From an uncultured Candidatus Entotheonella sp. (lineage in GTDB: Bacteria; Tectomicrobia; Entotheonellia; Entotheonellales; Entotheonellaceae), in contig OX639990.1 in assembly GCA_951828535.1 (NCBI GenBank), forward strand, positions 421,300 through 485,299: a stretch of 64,000 nt of DNA, written 5' to 3'. The notes below the pieces were generated by a model that saw only the letters and a program-made list of their open reading frames with translations, was not told the DNA's origin and did not search any database. The translations under genes and the position numbers were made by a program. Positions within the stretch are counted from its first letter, which is position 1; each line of letters opens with the position of its first letter. Positions 34,254-44,491 of this stretch are shown here, one piece after another.

Positions 34254-35600
34254 TTGCAGCCAACCGAGCCGAAAATCAGCCCCATCAACGTTGTCTTTGT
34301 CGTCTTTGTCATGGGTGCCATCCTGTTTGCCGGCGTGTCCGGGCGCATGCAGGAGGCAGCCGACGCCAGCATTGCGGCGGCGAAAGGCGCGGTGACGCTG
34401 GCCATCGGCTTGATCGGCATCATGGCCTTGTGGCTGGGCTTCGTGCGCGTCCTGGAAGCCGGTGGCATGATGCGGCAATTGGCCCGCCTCGTCCGGCCCT
34501 TGATGGTGCGTCTGTTTCCCGACGTGCCTGCCGAGCATCCCGCCATGAGCGCCATGATTCTTAACATCTCGGCGAATATGTTGGGTCTCGGCAATGCAGC
34601 GACGCCGTTCGGCATCAAGGCGATGGTCGAATTGAATCGGCTCAACCCGCTACCGGGAGTGGCCACCAACGCCATGTGCCTGTTCCTGGCGATCAACACC
34701 TCCAGCGTCGCGCTGCTGCCGCTGGGTGTCATGGGTGTGCGCGCCGCGGCGGGCAGCACGCGGCCCTTCGAAATGTTCGTGCCAACGCTGGTGGCGACCT
34801 TGGCTTCGACCTTCGTCGGCGTGCTGGTAGCCTCATGGTGGGGGCGCCGCGATGCCGCCTATCGGGAGCAAGTGGCGCAGACGCAACCGGTTGACGCCGG
34901 CCCCGAAAGCAACGTCGCGGATGACGAGGCATCTGAACCCGAGTACGCCCACTTGGTAGGGGACCCCGGCACCATCGGCAAGCGGCTGGCCATTGCCGGG
35001 CTGCTCCTGCTCGGCGCTGCCGCCGTGTATCAGGCCGTCACCGCAGATTCGCTGCCCGACTTCCTGAAAAACCGCTTCGCCAGTTATTGGTTGATGCCGG
35101 TACTGATATTCCTCATCTTTTCGTACGGACTGGCCCGCGGCGTGCGCATCTACGAGGCGGTCACCGAAGGCGCTAAGCAGGGTTTCGACATCGCCGTGCG
35201 TATCATCCCGTTTCTGGTGGCCATTCTGGTGGCCATCCGAATGTTCCGGGCGTCCGGGGCGATGGAACTGCTGACGTCCATCCTCAACCCGGTCACCCGG
35301 CTGATCGGCATGCCGGGTGAGGTTCTGCCCATGGCGCTGGTGCGGCCCCTTTCAGGCAGCGGTGCCTTCGGCGTCATGGCCGAGCTGGTCGAGGCGGCGC
35401 CCGACTCGTATACCGCTTATGTGGCGTCAACGCTGATGGGAAGCACCGAGACCACCTTCTACGTGCTGGCGGTCTATTTTGGTGCGGTGGGTGTCAGTCG
35501 CATCCGCCACGCGCTGCTGGCCGGGCTCTGCGCCGACGTGACCGGCGTTGTGGTAGCATCGTTGACGTGCCGCATGTTGTGGACCGGAGATTTCAATTGA
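34254..35600 (+). CDS. SpmA-SpmB fusion-type membrane protein (nucleoside recognition domain)
   Basis: 448 residues. Two related membrane halves match spore maturation proteins A and B, each with a gate-type nucleoside-recognition domain: AAKGAVTLAIGLIGIMALWL with PLMVRLFPDVPAEHPAMSAM in the first, EGAKQGFDIAVRIIPFLVAI with LVRPLSGSGAFGVMAELVEA in the second. Gram-negative bacteria carry such fusions without sporulating; transport is suspected but not shown. The start is TTG at 34254, directly behind the dehydrogenase stop, hence coupled to it. Confidence 0.87.
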   Translation: MQPTEPKISPINVVFVVFVMGAILFAGVSGRMQEAADASIAAAKGAVTLAIGLIGIMALWLGFVRVLEAGGMMRQLARLVRPLMVRLFPDVPAEHPAMSAMILNISANMLGLGNAATPFGIKAMVELNRLNPLPGVATNAMCLFLAINTSSVALLPLGVMGVRAAAGSTRPFEMFVPTLVATLASTFVGVLVASWWGRRDAAYREQVAQTQPVDAGPESNVADDEASEPEYAHLVGDPGTIGKRLAIAGLLLLGAAAVYQAVTADSLPDFLKNRFASYWLMPVLIFLIFSYGLARGVRIYEAVTEGAKQGFDIAVRIIPFLVAILVAIRMFRASGAMELLTSILNPVTRLIGMPGEVLPMALVRPLSGSGAFGVMAELVEAAPDSYTAYVASTLMGSTETTFYVLAVYFGAVGVSRIRHALLAGLCADVTGVVVASLTCRMLWTGDFN

Positions 35601-35658
35601 CGGGTTGGATGTTGCAGACCTTGCGCAGGTAGTGGACCCTGGACAAAAGGAGACAATC

Positions 35659-36939
35659 ATGAGCTCCAGCGTGCTTCGGAAAATCATCAAGCCGGTTGCC
35701 ATACGTGCCATGGTGGCCCGCGAGTGGTGGCAGAGCGGGGTGACGTACAACCCGCTGTCGCCGAGCGTATATACTGACCCGTATCCAACTTACGAGCGGC
35801 TGCGGGACAAGGACCCCGTGCACTGGAGCCCGCTCATGGATTCGTGGGTGTTTTCGCGCTACAAGCACGTGGATGGCATCCTGCGCGATCACAAGCGGTT
35901 TTCCAACGACACCAGCAAGCGCGGCAATCCCAGCCACATCGACGAATCCTTCGATCTCGCCAACCAGCCGAGTATGTTGTTCCGCGATCCCCCGGACCAC
36001 ACGCGGCTGCGCGCTCTGGTGAGTCGTGCGTTCACCCCTGCGGTCGTCGAGGGTCTTGCCGGACACATCCGCGCCATCGCCGACGATCTGCTGGACCAGA
36101 TTGACGATCCCTCCGCCTTCGACCTCATGGAGGCCATTGCTGCGCCACTGCCCGTCATCGTCATTGCCGAGCTGCTCGGCGTGCCGACCGAGGACCGGCC
36201 GCAATTCCAGATATGGTCGCGCCATCGGGCGCGCGGCCTGGAACCGAACATTACGGATCAGGAACGGCGCCTCGTTACGGAGGCTGGCAAGGAGCTCGAT
36301 GCGTATTTTCTGGGCATCATTGACCAGCGGCGGCGGGAGCCTCAGGACGATCTGATCAGCGGCTTGGTGGCGGCGGAAGAGGCGGAGGACAAGCTCAGCC
36401 AGGCGGAACTCCTCGCCATGCTGCGGCTGTTGCTGGTGGCCGGCAACGAGACCACCACCAAGCTCATCGGCAACGGCATGCTTGCCTTGCTGCGGAACCC
36501 CGGACAACTTGAGGTATTACGCCAGTCGCCGGACCTCATGCCCTCGGCGATCGAGGAATTGCTGCGCTATGACGCCCCCGTGCAGTTGGATGTCCGCGTT
36601 GCATTGGAGGATGTGGAATTCGACGGTCGCGACGTGAAGAAAGGGCAGGGCATCATGGTGCTCCTCGGCTCAGCGAATCGCGACCCGGAAGTGTTCAGCG
36701 AGCCGGACCGGCTCGATCTCACCCGCCAGGAAGCCAATCACATTTCCTTTGGACGCGGCATCCATCACTGCCTCGGAGCGTCGCTGGCGCGCCTGGAGGG
36801 ACGGCTCACTTTCGAGGCCATCATGGAGCGCTTCGCTAACATTCGCATGCAGATGGACCGACCTGTCTTTAGGGACAACATTATTTTGAGGGGGCTGGAG
36901 GTGCTGCCAATCAGCGCGCGGAAGGCCACGCTCAACTGA
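35659..36939 (+). CDS. Cytochrome P450
   Basis: 426-residue soluble bacterial P450. I-helix oxygen motif LLVAGNETTTKLIG, ExxR in IEELLRYDAP and the haem-binding loop FGRGIHHCLGASLAR with the Cys ligand. It needs ferredoxin and reductase partners, none of which are near. AAAGGAGA lies 6-7 bases before the ATG at 35659; an upstream in-frame start at 35605 lacks such a site. It is the last plus-strand gene before the convergent peptide transporter. The substrate cannot be read from sequence. Confidence 0.94.
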   Translation: MSSSVLRKIIKPVAIRAMVAREWWQSGVTYNPLSPSVYTDPYPTYERLRDKDPVHWSPLMDSWVFSRYKHVDGILRDHKRFSNDTSKRGNPSHIDESFDLANQPSMLFRDPPDHTRLRALVSRAFTPAVVEGLAGHIRAIADDLLDQIDDPSAFDLMEAIAAPLPVIVIAELLGVPTEDRPQFQIWSRHRARGLEPNITDQERRLVTEAGKELDAYFLGIIDQRRREPQDDLISGLVAAEEAEDKLSQAELLAMLRLLLVAGNETTTKLIGNGMLALLRNPGQLEVLRQSPDLMPSAIEELLRYDAPVQLDVRVALEDVEFDGRDVKKGQGIMVLLGSANRDPEVFSEPDRLDLTRQEANHISFGRGIHHCLGASLARLEGRLTFEAIMERFANIRMQMDRPVFRDNIILRGLEVLPISARKATLN

Positions 36940-37032
36940 TCATAGGCGGCAGGTCCCCGAATCGAGTTTCAGAGCGGGTTTTGAGCATTCGGAGCCGTGG
37001 AATAAGCTTATGCCAAACCGTGCGGTCATCCA

Positions 37033-38007
37033 TCAGTTGTAAAGGTGACAAGCCACCATATGACCGGGGGCGATGTCGGTTTCCTCCGGCTCAATCTCCG
37101 CGCACTGAGATTGGGCGACCGGACAACGCGTATGGAAGCGACAACCGCTGGGCGGATTGATGGGTGAAGGGACTTCACCAGGCAGGATGATCTCTTCACG
37201 AGTGATGTCAGGATGGCCTGGCAGCGCCGCTGAGAAGAGCGCTCGGGTGTACGGATGCAGGGGCTCGGTGAACAACGCTTCCGTACGGGCTCTTTCGACG
37301 ATCTTTCCCAGGTACATCACCGCGACTTCGTGCGCCATGTAGCGCGTGGTGGCGAGGTGATGGGCAATGAGGACATAACTGACGTGATACGCCTGCTGCA
37401 AGTCCACCAACAGGTTCATAATCTGCGCGCGGATGGACACATCCAGAGCTGAAACCGGTTCATCCAGGATGATCAGCTTGGGCTGGGAAATAAGCGCACT
37501 GGCCACGGCAATGCGCTGCCGCTGGCCACCGCTGAACTCGTGGGGATACAGGTTGGCCTGCTGCGGCCGCAGGCCCACGCTGTCCAGGACCTCCTGCACC
37601 CGTGCCGCGACCGCGGCGCGGGACATCTTACGATTGATCACCAGGGGTTCCGCCACAATTTGCCGTACCCGCATGCGAGGATTCAGCGACGACCAGGGGT
37701 CTTGAAAGACCGCCTGCACCGCGGTGCGGTATGCTTTCAAGGCGTTGCCGCGTAAGTCATGCACAGGTTGTCCGTCGATCAAGATCTCCCCGTCGGTCGG
37801 CTCTTCGAGACGCAGGATCAATTTGGCCGTCGTCGTCTTGCCACATCCGGATTCGCCCACGAGCGCCAGCGTTTCTCCTTGCGGCACCGAGAAACTGATG
37901 TCATCCACCGCCTTTACCCAGCCGATGGTTTTCATCGCCAGGAGACCTCGGGTCACTGGAAAGTGCTTCTTGAGATGGTGCACCTGCAGTAGGGGCGTCT
38001 CGCTCAT
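37033..38007 (-). CDS. Dipeptide/oligopeptide ABC transporter ATPase (DppF/OppF-like)
   Basis: 324 residues. Walker A GESGCGKTTTAKL, signature FSGGQRQRIAVA, Walker B IILDEPVSALD and the OppF/DppF C-terminal Cys motif (PPSGCRFHTRCPVAQSQC) that can bind an Fe-S cluster. A conserved NPRMRVRQIVAEPL is typical of the F subunit. Its ATG at 38007 overlaps the stop of the D-subunit gene (ATGA). A longer frame reads on into that gene and is not used. Last gene of a five-gene transport operon. Confidence 0.93.
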   Translation of the reverse strand: MSETPLLQVHHLKKHFPVTRGLLAMKTIGWVKAVDDISFSVPQGETLALVGESGCGKTTTAKLILRLEEPTDGEILIDGQPVHDLRGNALKAYRTAVQAVFQDPWSSLNPRMRVRQIVAEPLVINRKMSRAAVAARVQEVLDSVGLRPQQANLYPHEFSGGQRQRIAVASALISQPKLIILDEPVSALDVSIRAQIMNLLVDLQQAYHVSYVLIAHHLATTRYMAHEVAVMYLGKIVERARTEALFTEPLHPYTRALFSAALPGHPDITREEIILPGEVPSPINPPSGCRFHTRCPVAQSQCAEIEPEETDIAPGHMVACHLYN

Positions 38008-38990
38008 GCCTCTTGTAACCTCCAACAGTCTGCGGTGTGGTCCACTCCAACCGCAAAAGAGGATGGATACGTCTGCTCGCAACGCGCTTCCGCATAGGGG
38101 CAACGGGCGGTAAATCGGCACCCGGGTGGGAGTTCCCACAGGGCGGGTGGCTGCCCTTCGATGGCATACAGGCGTTCGGGGCGTTCTTCCATCGTGGGTA
38201 CGGATTGCAACAGGGCCTGCGTATATGGATGCGCCGGGTGATTGAAAATGTCCCGCACGGGTCCACTTTCCACCACCCGACCGGCGTACATCACCATGAC
38301 CCGATCGCACATCTTCGCCACAATGCCAAAGTCGTGCGTGATAAAGATAATGGACAGGCCGGTTTCCTCTTGAATTTCCCGCAGCAACCGCAAGTACTGG
38401 GCCTGAATCGTCACGTCCAGCGAGGTGGTGGGCTCGTCGGCGATAATCACGTGGGGCTCGCAAGACAATGCAATGGCGCCCACGACGCGCTGTTTCATGC
38501 CGCCGCTCATCTGGTGCGGGTAATCCTCCACGCGACGCTCCGGGGCGGCCACCCTGACTTGCGACAACGCGTTAATGGCACGCGACAGCAGCGTACGGGG
38601 GCTTCCTTTGTGGTGGATGTGGATGGCTTCAAGTAGCTGATTGCCGATGGTGAAGACGGGATTGAGAGAGGTCTGGGGATCCTGCAGAATCATCGACAGG
38701 CGTCGCCCCCGGATATGCCGCATCTCCCGTTCGCTCTTGTCGAGGAGGTTCTCGCCTTGCAACAGGACCCTGCCTTGCACGATGCGGGCCACTGGCCGCG
38801 GCACCAAGCGCAACAGAGATAAAGCCGTCATGCTCTTGCCACACCCGGACTCGCCCACAATCCCCAACGTTTCGCCCTGGCGGAGGGCAAAACTCACGCC
38901 ATCAACGGCTTTCACCACACCCCAGCGCGTAAAACAGTAGGTGTGGAGATCGTCGACCTGCAGGATAACGTCGCCAATGTGTCGGGTCAT
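38004..38990 (-). CDS. Dipeptide/oligopeptide ABC transporter ATPase (DppD/OppD-like)
   Basis: 328 residues. Walker [16 protein letters not shown], signature [15 protein letters not shown], Walker [19 protein letters not shown] and the C-terminal [14 protein letters not shown] region. [22 protein letters not shown] is typical of the D subunit. It pairs with the F subunit as an asymmetric ATPase heterodimer. It lies 32 bases downstream of the second permease and overlaps the F gene by 4 bases. Confidence 0.93.
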   Translation of the reverse strand: MTRHIGDVILQVDDLHTYCFTRWGVVKAVDGVSFALRQGETLGIVGESGCGKSMTALSLLRLVPRPVARIVQGRVLLQGENLLDKSEREMRHIRGRRLSMILQDPQTSLNPVFTIGNQLLEAIHIHHKGSPRTLLSRAINALSQVRVAAPERRVEDYPHQMSGGMKQRVVGAIALSCEPHVIIADEPTTSLDVTIQAQYLRLLREIQEETGLSIIFITHDFGIVAKMCDRVMVMYAGRVVESGPVRDIFNHPAHPYTQALLQSVPTMEERPERLYAIEGQPPALWELPPGCRFTARCPYAEARCEQTYPSSFAVGVDHTADCWRLQEA

Positions 38991-39022
38991 ACCGATTTCC
39001 TATGGCGCATAGCCGGCCCGCA

Positions 39023-39919
39023 CTAGATATTCCTGAGTTTCGGGTCGAGACGGTCGCGCAACCAGTCGCCCAGCAGGTTTAAGGACAGCACGGTCAGCAT
39101 GATGGCCAGGCCAGGGAACATGGCGATCCACCAGGCGACCACAATGAGATCACGCCCGTCCGCGATCATCGAACCCCAGGTTGGCGTCGGTCGTGGAATC
39201 CCGGCTCCCAGGAAACTGAGGGCCGACTCCAGCAGAATGACGGCGCCAATTTGCAGGGTGGCCAGGACGGTCAGGGTGTTGATGACGTTTGGGAAGATAT
39301 AGCGCAGCATGATACGAAAGTGTGACGCCCCTGCCACCCGAGCTCGGGCGATAAAATCGCGTTCTCGAATACTTAAGGTTTCACCTCGAACCTGGCGGGC
39401 ATAGCGCGCCCATAGGAGCACGGTCGTGACCACGACCACCGTAATAAAACTTGCTCCTATGGCGGCCACAAACACCAAGGCCAGCAAAATAACCGGCAAA
39501 CCGAGGGAGATATCCACCAGCCGCATGATCAGGGCATCCAGCCGGCCGCCAAAATACCCGGCCATGAGCCCTAGCGCGGTCCCGATGACGCCGCTTACCA
39601 GGATGGCCACCAAAGACACCGCCAGGGAGATCCTGGCCCCATAGATAATGCGGCTCAGGATGTCACGTCCCACCTTATCCGTGCCCAGGGGGTGGGTGAT
39701 CGTGCCGCCTTGCACCCATACCGGTGGCTGCAGACGCGCCCGTAGGGAGCCCCTTATGGGGTTGTGGGGCGCCAGATACGGCGCAAAGAGGCCAGGAAGC
39801 ACCAGGAGAAACACCAGAATGAACAAGGGTATCCCGGGAAATTGTCGGGACGGCAGTGTCTCCTGTACGATTCCGTCTGGCGTTGATCTGGGAACACTTT
39901 CCGGTAGTACTTGTGCCAT
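39023..39919 (-). CDS. Dipeptide-type ABC transporter permease (DppC/OppC-like)
   Basis: 298 residues. A long cytoplasmic N-terminus leads to the first membrane span ([20 protein letters not shown]). The conserved [24 protein letters not shown] is the C-subunit block. The EAA loop reads [20 protein letters not shown] and the end [14 protein letters not shown] is typical. It forms the membrane pore with the B-type permease encoded 38 bases upstream. Confidence 0.94.
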   Translation of the reverse strand: MAQVLPESVPRSTPDGIVQETLPSRQFPGIPLFILVFLLVLPGLFAPYLAPHNPIRGSLRARLQPPVWVQGGTITHPLGTDKVGRDILSRIIYGARISLAVSLVAILVSGVIGTALGLMAGYFGGRLDALIMRLVDISLGLPVILLALVFVAAIGASFITVVVVTTVLLWARYARQVRGETLSIRERDFIARARVAGASHFRIMLRYIFPNVINTLTVLATLQIGAVILLESALSFLGAGIPRPTPTWGSMIADGRDLIVVAWWIAMFPGLAIMLTVLSLNLLGDWLRDRLDPKLRNI

Positions 39920-39957
39920 GCGGCGTTACCCTTTATCGAAGCGGGCCAGCCCTTTTG

Positions 39958-40878
39958 CTACTGATAACGGATGCGTGGATCGAGGTAGGCATAGAGAATA
40001 TCCACGATCAGGTTAGCGAACAGGAAGACAGTCGCAAAAATGATCACAATGGCCTGGACGACCTGGAAATCCCTCGCCTGAATCGCCTCCAGCGCGAGTC
40101 GTCCGGTACCCGGCCAGACGAAGACGTTCTCGATCACCACCGAGCCCGTCATCAAGACCCCGGCATTGATTGCAAAGTAGGTCAGAGGCACAATCGCTGC
40201 GTTGCGTAGACAGTGCTTCCAGATTACCTTCCATTCGGAGAGGCCCTTGACGCGGGTCAATTTCACAAATTCGCTATCCAACACATCCAGCATGGCCGAG
40301 CGCACCAAGCGCATGATGACGGCGACCTGGAACCATCCCAGGGAGACGGCCGGCAGGATCAGGCGTGAGATCCCACCGCGTCCCGAGGTCGGTAGCCAAC
40401 CCAACATGACGGCGAAAATCCACATCAGGATAATGCCCAACCAAAAGGCCGGCAGCGATTGGCCAAGCAGTGCGACCATTTTCCCCACCGAATCGAAAAG
40501 CGTGTCCTTCTTCACCGCGGCTAACACCCCGAGTGGCAACGCCAGCACAATACTGATGGCGATGGCCACGCCCGCTAGCTCCAGGGTCGCCGGTAGACGG
40601 GCGAGCACCAAGCCCATGGCGGTATGACCCTGCCATTTCCATGAGTTGCCAAAATCTCCGCGAACGGCTTTGCTGAGGAAGACGAGGTACTGGGTATGCA
40701 GCGGCTTGTCCAGGCCCCAGTTTCTCCTGATCGTTTCCCGTTCTTCCAGAGTCGCTTCGATGGGTAACAGGGCATCGATCGGGTCCCCGGTGACGCGGGC
40801 CAGACCGAACACAATGAGGCTCATCACCCAGAGCGCCAGCAGACTCTGCAGAAGGCGTATGATGATGTAGCGCTGCAT
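39958..40878 (-). CDS. Dipeptide-type ABC transporter permease (DppB/OppB-like)
   Basis: 306 residues. The N-terminal block IIIRLLQSLLALWVMSLIVFGLARVTGDP, quoted here only to its Asp-Pro end, is the B-subunit signature region (broken at residue 30). About six membrane spans follow; the EAA-loop reads TRVKGLSEWKVIWKHCLRNA and the C-terminus ends YLDPRIRYQ as usual. It heads the permease pair, 33 bases after the binding-protein gene. Confidence 0.93.
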   Translation of the reverse strand: MQRYIIIRLLQSLLALWVMSLIVFGLARVTGDPIDALLPIEATLEERETIRRNWGLDKPLHTQYLVFLSKAVRGDFGNSWKWQGHTAMGLVLARLPATLELAGVAIAISIVLALPLGVLAAVKKDTLFDSVGKMVALLGQSLPAFWLGIILMWIFAVMLGWLPTSGRGGISRLILPAVSLGWFQVAVIMRLVRSAMLDVLDSEFVKLTRVKGLSEWKVIWKHCLRNAAIVPLTYFAINAGVLMTGSVVIENVFVWPGTGRLALEAIQARDFQVVQAIVIIFATVFLFANLIVDILYAYLDPRIRYQ

Positions 40879-40911
40879 GCCTCGCTCCTCAGCCTCTCCG
40901 CCTTGGGTTCC

Positions 40912-42618
40912 CTACCTGCACGGTTCTTCCTGCTTACACGCGGTGATTCGCCAGGTGTGACCGATGTCGCCACCGTCCCAGCCGGGGAAGGCCCAGTCGT
41001 CCACGATGTTGGGGTCCACCACGACCTCGATGAAGACATTGAAGAGGGGGATAATCTCGAAATTTTCAAACTTATAATTGCCGATTTTACGCAGCAGGAC
41101 GTCGCGCTCGGTGGGGTCGGCGAGCTGCTTCAGTTCCTCCCACATGCGGTAAATTTCATCCGTCTCAAACTGATGGATGCCAGCCTTGCCGGCATTGAAG
41201 ACGGCGATCTGCGCCTCAACCGCCTTCTTCGAGGGCGGAACCGCCGCGAGATACCCATGGGCTTTTCTGGCGCGCCAGATCGGCGCAATCGTGGATACCA
41301 GGTCTGCCTCTTCTAACCTCAATTCAATCCCCACGTCGAGCAACTGAATCTGTACCGCTTCGACGAGCGGAATGAGTTCGGGCGCTCCGGCAAAGGGGAA
41401 CAACCACGCCTTGGCCTTAAACCCATTTGGATAGCCGGCCTCTCTCAGCAAGCGCTGTGCGGCCTGCGGATCGTAACCATACATCTCCGGGAAGCGTTGT
41501 TCCCAGGTGGGGTCCCAGCCGGGCAGATCGGGGTAGTACCCGTGCACGTACATATAATCCGCCCTGTTCTTGTACAGCACCTCGAGCAATTCTTCTCGGT
41601 TAATGGCTTTGTTCATGGCTTGGCGCACCTTCTTCTTGGTCCACGGCTCGCTCGGGTCCAGTTTGCCCGTGATGCCGCCGTGTTCCGTGTAGCGCCCGGT
41701 CTGCGGATCCTCCGTACCGAAGTAGAGCCCGCCAAAGACGATCTGTATCTGCTGTGCCGTGCCGCGACTACGAACCAGCTTGTATCCCCTGGAGACCAAC
41801 TGGTCCACGAGGTCCTTGTTGACCTCCGTCAGATGCGTTTCTCCAGCCAGCAATTGGGCATAGCGCGTCGATTCCTCGATGGTCCAGGTCATCATGAGTT
41901 CTTTCCAGTCCACCACGCCGTGTTTCCAATGCGGCGTCGGCGCCCGTTCGTATAGCACAGACTGGCCCAATTTGCGTTCCTTGAACTCGTACGGCCCGGT
42001 GCCGGCCGGCTTGCGCTCGTAGCCCATTTCGCCTTCTTTGTCCCACTGTGCCTTGCTGAACATCATGACGTTGGCCGCTTCGGAATAATAAAACTCGAAG
42101 TCGAGGCATGGTTCCTTACAGTGCATCAGCACCTCGTAGTCATTGATCACCTCAACGCGCTCAACCGTGCAAATACCGGTCCGGTAGGCACTCGATGGGG
42201 GGTCGGCACGACCCGGGTAGTTCGCCTCGCACCACAGCGCATGATTATGCACCACATCTTTGGCGGTAAATTCACCGTAGTCCTGATGATAGTTCACCCC
42301 CTCTTGCAGCTTCACCCGCCACAAGCGACCATCTGGGGTCATCTCCCAGCTCTTTGCCAGCCAGGGGACGTATTGGCCTGTATCCGGATCGATCTCAATG
42401 AGCCATTCCAAGATTGGGTCATGCTGGATATTGTGGTCGGGTGTGCCGCTGATCCAGGCTCGAAAGTAATCCCGGAACGGATTGATGAGACCGATCACCA
42501 GCCGATCCACTTTCGCCTCGCGGGTTTGCGCCTGGGCATCGCCTCCCAGGAACGCCAGGCTCAGCAGCATCAGAACCATGAACAACCCTGCAGATTGCCG
42601 CAACCGTGCTTGCCTCAT
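40912..42618 (-). CDS. Family 5 extracellular solute-binding protein (DppA/OppA-like)
   Basis: 568 residues with a Sec signal peptide (LFMVLMLLSLAFLGGDAQAQ). It has the SBP_bac_5 pattern: WEMTPDGRLWRVKLQEGVNYHQ, GPYEFKERKLGQ, then VRQAMNKAINREELLEVLY and RLLREAGYPNG. It captures peptides or other solutes for the permeases encoded downstream. The start at 42618 follows GGAGG with 8-base spacing; the frame extends to 42681 without a site. First gene of the operon; its promoter should be in 42619-43008. Confidence 0.92.
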   Translation of the reverse strand: MRQARLRQSAGLFMVLMLLSLAFLGGDAQAQTREAKVDRLVIGLINPFRDYFRAWISGTPDHNIQHDPILEWLIEIDPDTGQYVPWLAKSWEMTPDGRLWRVKLQEGVNYHQDYGEFTAKDVVHNHALWCEANYPGRADPPSSAYRTGICTVERVEVINDYEVLMHCKEPCLDFEFYYSEAANVMMFSKAQWDKEGEMGYERKPAGTGPYEFKERKLGQSVLYERAPTPHWKHGVVDWKELMMTWTIEESTRYAQLLAGETHLTEVNKDLVDQLVSRGYKLVRSRGTAQQIQIVFGGLYFGTEDPQTGRYTEHGGITGKLDPSEPWTKKKVRQAMNKAINREELLEVLYKNRADYMYVHGYYPDLPGWDPTWEQRFPEMYGYDPQAAQRLLREAGYPNGFKAKAWLFPFAGAPELIPLVEAVQIQLLDVGIELRLEEADLVSTIAPIWRARKAHGYLAAVPPSKKAVEAQIAVFNAGKAGIHQFETDEIYRMWEELKQLADPTERDVLLRKIGNYKFENFEIIPLFNVFIEVVVDPNIVDDWAFPGWDGGDIGHTWRITACKQEEPCR

Positions 42619-43008
42619 GACGACACCTCCACCTTGCTTGGGTCCTTTTTCCAGGGAGTGATGACCCATGGCCGTGAACATCCCTTGGATGCGCGCCTGC
42701 TACGGGTCGGGCGATCCAGACGACCACCGGGTCATATCTTGCCGGCGGCATTGTAACGTTGAGGACGGTCGCAAACAAATCCAGCTAGGCGCTTTTTCCG
42801 TGCGACGGGGAGCCCTGTGCAACCTGTACTTCCGGGCTCAAAAACACGTCGGGCACAATCGCCGGGCCGCCTGCAGGATGAAAGAAACCCATGTTCGCCC
42901 CGGCTAAAATGAGCGCCAGGACCGACCCATGAGCTGTATAACCGGTCTGTCAGCAGAGGTTGCCGCCTTCCTGCCGGCAGGTTATCCACGGACGTATCAC
43001 CCTCCACC
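42619..43008. other. Gene-free stretch upstream of the peptide transporter
   Basis: 390 bases between the DUF2141 gene stop and the binding-protein start, both on the minus strand. It contains the 12-bp palindrome CCTGCCGGCAGG near 42972 but no gene, tRNA or clear hairpin terminator that I can support. The transporter promoter is expected here. Confidence 0.4.
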
Positions 43009-43494
43009 TCAGTCGCACATGTACAAAAGGTCGATGGTGAGGTGCGTGCTGCCCGCTTCCCCAACGTCGACCTTCACTTCTTTCCAGCGCGGTTTGCGCC
43101 ATAGGCGCCTGGGGTCCATGTTGTTACTGAAGCCAACGCCGTCGTACGGCTTGCCAAAGGCACAGGTGACGGAACGGGCATCGCCATCGCTGTCGCGGTC
43201 ATGGTGCAGCACCACCGAGTAAGTCCCCGTCGGGAGGTCGCTGAAGGCAAATGTTACGGCATCGGCATTTTGGAGCGGCTGTTGCGCCGGTAAATCATCC
43301 CGTTGCCGGTTCAGATACGTGTGCCCGTTCTCGCCGTCGTGGCTGTAGCAATCCGGGTTGTCGCATAAATTGACGATGAGCACCCCGAGCCGGCCCTCCG
43401 CATCCGGGGTCAAGTTCGGGATTTGTACCTGCAATTGCCCGGCGTACGCCGTCACGGCAACCAGTAATAGGCCGGCAATCCACCAGCTTTTCAT
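43009..43494 (-). CDS. DUF2141 secreted protein
   Basis: 161 residues with a signal peptide (WWIAGLLLVAVTAYAG). DUF2141 pattern: LGVLIVNLCDNPD near the N-terminus, FAFSDLPTGTYSVVLHHDRDSDG and KPYDGVGFSNN. Extracytoplasmic beta-sandwich; function unknown. The ATG overlaps the stop of the reductase gene by 4 bases (ATGA), so the two are cotranscribed. Confidence 0.85.
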   Translation of the reverse strand: MKSWWIAGLLLVAVTAYAGQLQVQIPNLTPDAEGRLGVLIVNLCDNPDCYSHDGENGHTYLNRQRDDLPAQQPLQNADAVTFAFSDLPTGTYSVVLHHDRDSDGDARSVTCAFGKPYDGVGFSNNMDPRRLWRKPRWKEVKVDVGEAGSTHLTIDLLYMCD

Positions 43495-44429
43495 GCCTGC
43501 TCCCTTTCCTCGCGATGATAGCCGTCCGTGACCACCAGGGCGGCATAAATCGTCTCGTTGACCGGCGTCGGAACGCCCAAACGCCGGCCATGCCTCACCA
43601 CCGCGCCGTTGATAGCCTCGATTTCGGTGCGCCGGCGATGCTGAAAATCGACCGCCATGGAAGCGCTTCCCAATTCGCCCTCCGCATCCAGATACGCCAG
43701 AATTTCCGTCGCGATATCGGCGGCCAAGGCCACCCCCGCAGTGCGGGCCACGGCAGCTGCCTCCTCCATGACGTGGGTGTATACGGTGCGGGTCGGCTGC
43801 CGAGCCAGAAGCTGATTGGGCGAAAGGCCCGTGAGGGCGGAGAGGCCGGCAAAGGCGCTGATCAGCACCAGTTTCTCCCACAGACTCTTGCGGATGTCCG
43901 GCGACACCACCGCCGGGATGTCGGCGGCTTCCAGCAGGGTGCGTACCGGTTCGAGGACCGCGGCGCCGTGGGCGTCCAGATTGCCGAACTCGATAGCGCG
44001 GTCGCGGGTCGGTTGCTCAATCACACCGGGTTCGACGAGCGTCGAGCCGATCCGTGTGATGCCGGCCAGTACCGTGCCGCGGCCGAAGGCGTGTTGCAAA
44101 TCGGTGGGGGTATCGACCCCGTTTTGCAAGGTCAACAAGACGGTGGTCGGCCCTACCACGGGTTGCAGGAGGGTCGCTGCGTCGGCGACGCCGTACGTTT
44201 TCACGCAGAACAGTACGAAATCGACCTCGGGCATACCCGCCGGATCGGCACATGCCTGAACAACCGGCAAAGTGAAGTCACCATTGACGCTCTGCACCGT
44301 GAGGCCGCGCTCCCGCAGCGTCTGCAAGTTCGCGCCTCGGGCGATGAAGGTCACGTCTGCGCCAGCTCGCGCCAGCAGGGCGCCGAAGTAGCCACCCAAG
44401 CCACCGGTTCCCATAATCACAATGCGCAT
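43491..44429 (-). CDS. 2-dehydropantoate 2-reductase family protein (PanE/ApbA)
   Basis: 312 residues. NADPH motif IVIMGTGGLGGYFGALLARAG (first 20 residues counted), then VQSVNGDFTLPV, FVLFCVKTYGVADAA and LTLQNGVDTP. The C-terminal domain has the catalytic Lys in SLWEKLVLISAFAGLSAL and the Asn/Ser region TPVNETIYAAL. It would reduce ketopantoate to pantoate in CoA synthesis, though many bacteria have extra copies with other substrates. Followed by a coupled DUF2141 gene; not near panB/panC. Confidence 0.88.
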   Translation of the reverse strand: MRIVIMGTGGLGGYFGALLARAGADVTFIARGANLQTLRERGLTVQSVNGDFTLPVVQACADPAGMPEVDFVLFCVKTYGVADAATLLQPVVGPTTVLLTLQNGVDTPTDLQHAFGRGTVLAGITRIGSTLVEPGVIEQPTRDRAIEFGNLDAHGAAVLEPVRTLLEAADIPAVVSPDIRKSLWEKLVLISAFAGLSALTGLSPNQLLARQPTRTVYTHVMEEAAAVARTAGVALAADIATEILAYLDAEGELGSASMAVDFQHRRRTEIEAINGAVVRHGRRLGVPTPVNETIYAALVVTDGYHREEREQA

Positions 44430-44458
44430 GGATGGTTCCTGTTTCGACGTTATCGGAT

Positions 44459-44491
44459 GGTCGGATTACGTCTGCGGCTAATCCGACCTAC
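44459..44491. repeat. Dispersed palindromic intergenic repeat, copy 2
   Basis: GGTCGGATTA, centre CGTCTGCGGC, TAATCCGACC: a perfect 10-bp inverted repeat between the transferase and reductase genes. Same family as 17765-17799 and 56124-56153. Confidence 0.8.

Noticed and set aside
32999-34759. 586-codon minus-strand open frame
   Set aside because: Antisense to the lyase, dehydrogenase and SpmAB-like genes; Thr/Arg/Pro-rich with no domain.
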